Positions 59,895 through 64,000 of a stretch of 64,000 bases of DNA are shown in pieces. Numbering within the stretch: the first letter of the stretch is position 1; every line of letters starts with the position of its first letter. The notes beneath the pieces were generated by a model, which saw nothing but the letters and a program-made list of their open reading frames with translations, was not told the origin of the DNA and ran no database searches. This DNA is from Deltaproteobacteria bacterium (lineage in GTDB: Bacteria > Myxococcota_A > Polyangia > Polyangiales > JADJMO01): the NCBI GenBank assembly GCA_025363655.1, contig JANYDK010000026.1, positions 1 to 64,000 of the forward strand, written 5' to 3'. Made by a program: the position numbers and the translations under genes.

Positions 59895-60491
59895 TCACGG
59901 CTGGGTGGGGCGCGGCGTGCCACGACGGGCAGTGACGAGCCCGACGATCCCGCCGATGAAGATCGGCACCAGCAGCACCAGGCCCGCGACCTCCTGCGAG
60001 ATGAGCACCGGCAACCCGACGGCGCCGAGGCAGAGGATGAGCACCAGCCGCGTCGCGTAGACGTTCCGAAAGCGCAGCTTCGCGGCGGTCCAGATACCGA
60101 GCCAGAAGAGCACCACCGATCCGACGACGCCGAGTGACAGCTGGACGACCGCCCTCCCGATGCGCACCGAGCCGCCGGCGAAGATTTCCCGGTATCCGGC
60201 CACCCGCTTGTCGATCTCTTCCGGTGTCGACTGGTGCCAGCCGCTCGAGAGCTGTGAGAGCGTCGGCGACGGTTCGAGCTCGGCGACCCATTTTTTCCAG
60301 CTCTCCGACAGCACCCACGTCTCTTGCGTGAGCCGCACCGCCGGCCAATCGGCGAGATCTTTCGAAGCCTTCTCGAGATCGGCGCGGCTCGCGTGGAAGA
60401 GCGCGTCGCGATCGATCGCCGGTTTGGTGACGAAGAAGGCGATGGCCATGGCGATCGCGAGGACGAGCGAGGTGAGGAAGCCGGCGCGCAT
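59895..60491 (-). CDS. Hypothetical membrane protein
   Basis: About 198 residues. It starts with a helix MRAGFLTSLVLAIAMAIAFFV; a central alpha-helical part (ASRADLEKASKDLADWPAVRL, WKKWVAELEPSPTLSQLSSG) follows, and two or three more helices near the end (LSLGVVGSVVLFWLGIWTAA, LVLILCLGAVGLPVLISQEV, VLLVPIFIGGIVGLV). No family recognised. A GTG at 60551 would add 20 residues without signal-like character. It is convergent with the DUF2325 gene, with only two bases between the stops. Confidence 0.7.
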   Translation of the reverse strand: MRAGFLTSLVLAIAMAIAFFVTKPAIDRDALFHASRADLEKASKDLADWPAVRLTQETWVLSESWKKWVAELEPSPTLSQLSSGWHQSTPEEIDKRVAGYREIFAGGSVRIGRAVVQLSLGVVGSVVLFWLGIWTAAKLRFRNVYATRLVLILCLGAVGLPVLISQEVAGLVLLVPIFIGGIVGLVTARRGTPRPTQP

Positions 60492-60611
60492 GGCGCCATC
60501 GGTACCAGATAGTGCGTCGAGCCGGCAGGGGTGGTCGAGGTAGCGCTTCACCGGTTTCCGCGAAACGGGCGCTCGTGCAAAGCCGGCCCCCCCCGCGCGA
60601 GGCTCGCGCGC

Positions 60612-61991
60612 CTACATCTTCACCAACATCGCCGCCGTGATCCGATTCTCGTCGTGCACCAGGTCGGGGCGCCAACCATCGACGAGCGAGCCCGGTGCGC
60701 CCTGATTTCCTCCGGGCGGCGTGATGCCGTCGTGGCCGGTGAAATACGGGATGTTGGCGTGACGATGGTTGTACTCGAGGCGAAGGGTGAAGAACTGGCT
60801 CGGCATCCAGTCGGTCGTGAGTTGCATGTCCCACGCCTTGAAGGCATCGCCCGGGCTGGCGGAGAAATAGGGCGTGCCGCTGGTCGCGGTGGCGCCATTG
60901 ATCGGTGGCATCAGCACGAGGTAGCGACCGGGGTTGGTGATCGCGCCGCCGCCGACGGTGACGCCGAAGAGATCGCGGACGAACCAGGCGCGCGCGTAGG
61001 CCATGAAGCCGACGAAGTATTGGGAGCTGCAGGTGACGCCACCGCCGCTCTCGCACCCCGCGTCGACGGTGAGCGACGCCGCGAGCTTGCTCACGGCGCC
61101 GTCAGGCGATTGGAAGAGGCGCACCATCACGCTGTCGTCGGTGTGCAAGCGCGTGCGATCGGGCACCCCAAGGGTGTCGGCACCATAGTACTGATTGCCC
61201 ACTAGCGTCACCGCCTCGGTCGGGCTCCATCGTACTTGGAGGCCGAGCCCGGGCGCGCGGTTGAATTGTCCATAGGCCTGCCAGCCATTGACCACCCACG
61301 GCTCGATTTTCAAGTTCGGCCGCAAATAGTACTGAATTCGCAGGCCGTTGAAGAACCACGGCGTGTTCGACGAGACGTACGAGGGTTGGAAGTTCCAATT
61401 GTCGGCGTGGTAGTAACTCCACAGTCCGACGTACGACATGAAGATACCCGTCTGCACGTTGATCCAGGAATTCTCGTTCACGTCGATGCGGTATCCCCCA
61501 TAGCCTTCGGAGATGTAGCGATAGGCGTCCGCCAGCTGCCACTGGCCGCGCGAGGGGCTGGCGTCGTTGCGCGCGGTGCCTGTAGCGTAGAGACCGAACT
61601 GGGTCATGATGCGACCGTGCACCGGGCCGACGTGGAAGTCGCCGCCGACGCCGACGTGGGTGACTTGAATCTCGCCGTGCCTGAAGGCTTCGCTCGAGCC
61701 GCCAATCGTGTTGTCGGCGGGGCGCGAGAATTCGTAGTGATAGGTGCTGTCGAGGCGGAACTCACCGGTGAAATAGGTCGTGGCGAGCGGGCTCGTCTTG
61801 GTGCGACCTCCGCCTGGCAGCCAGGTGAAGTCGCCAGGGAAGGCGCTCGGCTGCTGCGGCGAGAGCTCGGGATCGGCGACTGGCGCGTCGTCGGCGCGCG
61901 CGACCGTGGCACCGACGAGCAGCAGCGCGCCGGCGCAGAGCGAGACCAAGAGCGCATGCGGGAGGGGGTGGAGGAGGGATCGATTCGGCAT
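60612..61991 (-). CDS. Putative beta-barrel porin (OmpL/porin-2-like)
   Basis: 459 residues. Signal peptide to about residue 33 (GATVARA). Many strands ending in aromatic residues (FTGEFRLDSTYHYEF, RGQWQLADAYRYIS, WINVQTGIFMSYVGLWSYYH, GLRIQYYLRPNLKIEPWVVNGW, GLQVRWSPTEAVTLVGNQYYG, FFTLRLEYNHRHANIPYF) and WMPSQ are the landmarks of putative OmpL-like beta-barrel porin-2 proteins, which form solute channels. Two Cys (DAGCESGGGVTCSSQ) may form a disulfide in a loop. The transported solute is unknown. It lies 120 bases upstream of the hypothetical membrane gene on the same strand. Confidence 0.85.
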   Translation of the reverse strand: MPNRSLLHPLPHALLVSLCAGALLLVGATVARADDAPVADPELSPQQPSAFPGDFTWLPGGGRTKTSPLATTYFTGEFRLDSTYHYEFSRPADNTIGGSSEAFRHGEIQVTHVGVGGDFHVGPVHGRIMTQFGLYATGTARNDASPSRGQWQLADAYRYISEGYGGYRIDVNENSWINVQTGIFMSYVGLWSYYHADNWNFQPSYVSSNTPWFFNGLRIQYYLRPNLKIEPWVVNGWQAYGQFNRAPGLGLQVRWSPTEAVTLVGNQYYGADTLGVPDRTRLHTDDSVMVRLFQSPDGAVSKLAASLTVDAGCESGGGVTCSSQYFVGFMAYARAWFVRDLFGVTVGGGAITNPGRYLVLMPPINGATATSGTPYFSASPGDAFKAWDMQLTTDWMPSQFFTLRLEYNHRHANIPYFTGHDGITPPGGNQGAPGSLVDGWRPDLVHDENRITAAMLVKM

Positions 61992-62030
61992 CGCGCGAGC
62001 TGAAGAGCAACGCGCATTCCATGCGAAAAA

Positions 62031-62777
62031 TCACGGTAGTTCGCGTGACTTGTCGCCCTCGCGATGCGCCATTGCATCGTCTTCGACGCCGACGTCGTGC
62101 AAGTCGTCCGCGAGCTGTGGCGCGAGCGGCAGACGGAGCTCGACGGTGGTCGCGCGCGCGTCGCTCGGGATGCGGAGCGCGCCGCCGTGACGCGCGGCGA
62201 TCTCGGAGATCATCACCAGCGCGTAGGCCGGGCCGAGGGTCGCGTGCGCGATTTGCTCGAGCACCTCGGCGGGCATGCCGGGGCCGCGATCACGGACGCG
62301 TAGGATGGCCTCGTCACCACGTGCGGCGACTGCGATCGACACCGTGCTCTCGTCGGGCGCGTAGCGGAGGGCGTTGCCGGCCAGGGTCGCGATCGCCCAC
62401 GCGAGGTGGACGCGATGTCCCCAGATCGGCACCAGGTCGGGCGCGCGCAAGGCGAGGCGCACCTTGCGCGCCTTCGCTTGGCTGGCGATCGGCGCGATCG
62501 CCTCACGCGCGAGGGTCGACAACTCGAGCCGCACCCGCTCGTAGGGACCGAGGTAGCTCCCGAGCGCTTCGAGATCGAGCGAGCGTCCGACGAGCGCATG
62601 GAGCCGCGCGATCTCGCCGGCGAGCGTCTCCACCACCTCTCGTTGCGACGGCGTCAGCGGGCCCAGCTCGGGCCGCGCGAGGATGTCGATGCCGAGCTGA
62701 AGCGCGGTGAGTGGCGTCCCGATCGCGTGGGCGAGCGCGAACATCGCGTCACGATTGAGCTTGGTTTCTCGGCTCAC
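62031..62777 (-). CDS. Short cytoplasmic histidine kinase, third gene of a split signalling operon
   Basis: 248 residues, no membrane segment. The H-box is MFALAHAIGTPLTALQLGIDIL (about 12-31; His17), with HAIGTPL in place of the usual HELRTPL. The N-box is ATLAGNALRYAP (about 129-140), G1 is VRDRGPGMPAEV (about 155), and the last part is ALVMISEIAARHGGALRI. A canonical GxGLGL G2 motif is replaced by LGPAYALVMIS, so ATP binding or catalysis may be weak. The gene overlaps the response regulator by ATGA. There is no input domain here; the sensor part seems to be encoded by the first gene of this operon. Confidence 0.85.
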   Translation of the reverse strand: MSRETKLNRDAMFALAHAIGTPLTALQLGIDILARPELGPLTPSQREVVETLAGEIARLHALVGRSLDLEALGSYLGPYERVRLELSTLAREAIAPIASQAKARKVRLALRAPDLVPIWGHRVHLAWAIATLAGNALRYAPDESTVSIAVAARGDEAILRVRDRGPGMPAEVLEQIAHATLGPAYALVMISEIAARHGGALRIPSDARATTVELRLPLAPQLADDLHDVGVEDDAMAHREGDKSRELP

Positions 62778-63649
62778 GGCGCCATCTTCAGGGGCGCGTC
62801 GTGGCCGAGGATCGATCGCGCGCGCAACGCGGCGGCGTCATCGACCGAGCCGGAGAGCACGAGGAAGCTGCGAGCCTGCCCGCGTCGCGCGTGCATCGAG
62901 ACGTCGACGCCGGTGATGCGCGGGAGGCCGAGGCCGAGGAGGGTGACCTCGTGCGCGCTCTCGAGAGCCGACGACTGCGTCAGCTCGATCGGTCTCGCGC
63001 GGGCCTCCGCGTACATCGCGAGACGCGCCAGGCCTTCGTGCGGGCTCGGCGCGGCGCTGTTGTCGCTCTGCTGAAGGGCGAGGGAGGCGCGATATCCACG
63101 GTCGGCGTCGTGGTCGCGGCCCTCGAGCTCGGCGATCACCGCCGCCATCGACATCAGTTCGCCGTCGAATGGATCGACTTGCGCCCTCCGAAGATGCAGG
63201 CGGGCGCCTTCGAGATCGCCGAGGTGGATCGCGCGCAGGACGCCGTCGATCGCGCTCGCCACCTCGAGACCGATCATGTGCTCGGGCGTGCTCCGGAGCG
63301 TCACGCGCGTCAGTGCCGCGAGCACTTCGGCCGGAGAAAATGGCTTCATCAGCACGTCTGCGATGGGCACGCGGACGGCCTCGATCAAAGTCGACGCCGA
63401 GAGCACCGCACCGGCGAGTACGATGGGGAGCCGTGGATCGACGGCGTGCAACGAACGGAGGGCTTCGATCGTGCCTCCATGACGACGCTCGTCGACGAGC
63501 GCGACGTCGAACTCTCCGCTCCGCGCGCGATCGCAGGCGTCGGTCGCCTCGGCGCAGGTCTCGACGTACCAGCCGGCCGCCGGGAGAAGACGCGCGAGGA
63601 GACCCCGCAAGTGCGCGTCGTCGTCGAGGAGAAGGACGCGTCCCTTCAT
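62774..63649 (-). CDS. Response regulator with large unknown output region
   Basis: 291 residues. The receiver (about 1-118) has RVLLLDDDAHLRGLLARLL, the phospho-acceptor Asp in ALVDERRHGG (residue 53) and the Lys in LMKPFSPAEV (residue 102). The usual Thr/Ser on strand 4 is replaced by Gly/Ala (IVLAGAVL), so phosphorylation-driven switching may differ. The rest (about 120-291) is helical, with an EHMIGLEVASAIDGVLRAIHLGDLEGARLHLRRA block that could be TPR-like, and lacks a DNA-binding domain. Stop and start overlap both neighbours by ATGA, giving tight coupling in the operon. Confidence 0.85.
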   Translation of the reverse strand: MKGRVLLLDDDAHLRGLLARLLPAAGWYVETCAEATDACDRARSGEFDVALVDERRHGGTIEALRSLHAVDPRLPIVLAGAVLSASTLIEAVRVPIADVLMKPFSPAEVLAALTRVTLRSTPEHMIGLEVASAIDGVLRAIHLGDLEGARLHLRRAQVDPFDGELMSMAAVIAELEGRDHDADRGYRASLALQQSDNSAAPSPHEGLARLAMYAEARARPIELTQSSALESAHEVTLLGLGLPRITGVDVSMHARRGQARSFLVLSGSVDDAAALRARSILGHDAPLKMAP

Positions 63650-64000
63650 GCGTCCCCCATACCCACGACCAAGACGTCGACGTCGGGAACGAGCCGCATG
63701 AAGCGCGTGAGCACGCTACCGCGGAGACGCTCGCGAAAGCGCGCCGCGATCGTCGAGGTGCCCGGCCGCCCGAAGACCGCATGCGAGATTCGTCGCTCCA
63801 GACAGAACCGCGCCAGCGCCTCGGCGACGTCGGTGCCCTCGAGTCGCACGACCTCGGCGCCGAGCTCCTTGGCGAGCCGCATGTTCTCGGTGAGCGATCG
63901 CAGATCGTCGCTCGAGATGAGCTCCACGGATTCGCTCGGGGTACGCACGTAGGCGACGTACCAGACGCTGTTCGGCCCGCCTGCGAGCCGCGCGCCGTGA
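63646..64000 (-). CDS. KdpD-like sensor piece with Usp-type domain, partial at right edge
   Basis: Only the last 118 residues are in the window. They read HGARLAGGPNSVWYVAYVRTP, then LTENMRLAKELGAEVVRLEG, VAEALARFCLERRISHAVFGRP and RGSVLTRFMRLVPDVDVLVV. This is the universal-stress/osmosensing region that lies between the KdpD domain and the membrane part of the K+ sensor KdpD. The protein ends there; no transmembrane helices or kinase core follow. Its stop overlaps the response regulator start (ATGA). It looks like a split or short KdpD, with kinase function supplied by the third gene of the operon. Confidence 0.85.
   Translation of the reverse strand, partial: HGARLAGGPNSVWYVAYVRTPSESVELISSDDLRSLTENMRLAKELGAEVVRLEGTDVAEALARFCLERRISHAVFGRPGTSTIAARFRERLRGSVLTRFMRLVPDVDVLVVGMGDA

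Noticed and set aside
1-64000. tRNA, rRNA, CRISPR, insertion sequence, prophage, plasmid origin
   Set aside because: No T-loop-like GTTCGAATC arms in a tRNA context, no spaced direct-repeat arrays, and no transposase or integrase motifs were found by reading.

Overview
The DNA is GC-rich with strongly G/C-ending codons. It encodes many lipoproteins, three surface proteins or fragments with MYXO-CTERM-like tails (Cys, one membrane helix, Arg cluster), three sigma factors and many dispersed small operons on both strands. Together these suggest a chromosomal segment of a myxobacterium (Myxococcota, probably a Polyangiales-type lineage). I found no rRNA, tRNA, CRISPR array, transposase or phage gene.

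Layout. 1-6.6 kb: end of a formylglycine-generating-enzyme-like gene, a small unknown gene overlapping a clostripain-type (C11) protease, two tandem sigma factors, a methyltransferase and an Ig-like-domain lipoprotein. 7-16 kb: secreted and surface proteins (Cys-rich lipoprotein, ricin-lectin/fibronectin protein, MopE-like Cys-rich protein, CHAP-like surface protein) with a second methyltransferase and a VOC protein. 16-19 kb: AraC regulator and an orphan PAS histidine kinase. 19-22 kb: two lipid-anchored glycoside hydrolases (GH16, GH5). 22-28.5 kb: zinc-ribbon/NHL protein, a putative fused-immunity protein with a barstar-like domain, a YCII/DGPF protein plus its ECF42-type sigma factor, and lipoproteins. 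28.6-34.8 kb: a large Kelch/Cys-rich surface gene broken by three frameshifts, FG-GAP lipoprotein, orphan surface-anchor tail. 34.9-44.5 kb: LysR/epimerase pair, phosphatase, pirin, a truncated ClC remnant, a BNR-repeat lipoprotein, and a lipoprotein whose frame continues past an amber stop. 44.5-48.4 kb: two TetR circuits with clear palindromic operators, one with a FAD monooxygenase, one with an SDR. 48.4-54 kb: DabA/DabB inorganic-carbon uptake pair and two membrane proteins. 54-60 kb: sulfate ABC operon (binding protein, two permeases, ATPase) behind an OprP-like porin, with a divergent DUF2325 gene. 60-64 kb: a beta-barrel porin and a three-gene signalling operon (KdpD-like sensor piece, response regulator, short histidine kinase) cut by the right edge.

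The genes form several independent units rather than one pathway. The best candidates for something new are the split KdpD-type signalling operon, the FHDS/barstar fused protein, the C11 protease with its overlapping small partner, the DabAB pair in a myxobacterium, and the recurrent lipobox plus Asp-rich linker design shared by many exported proteins.
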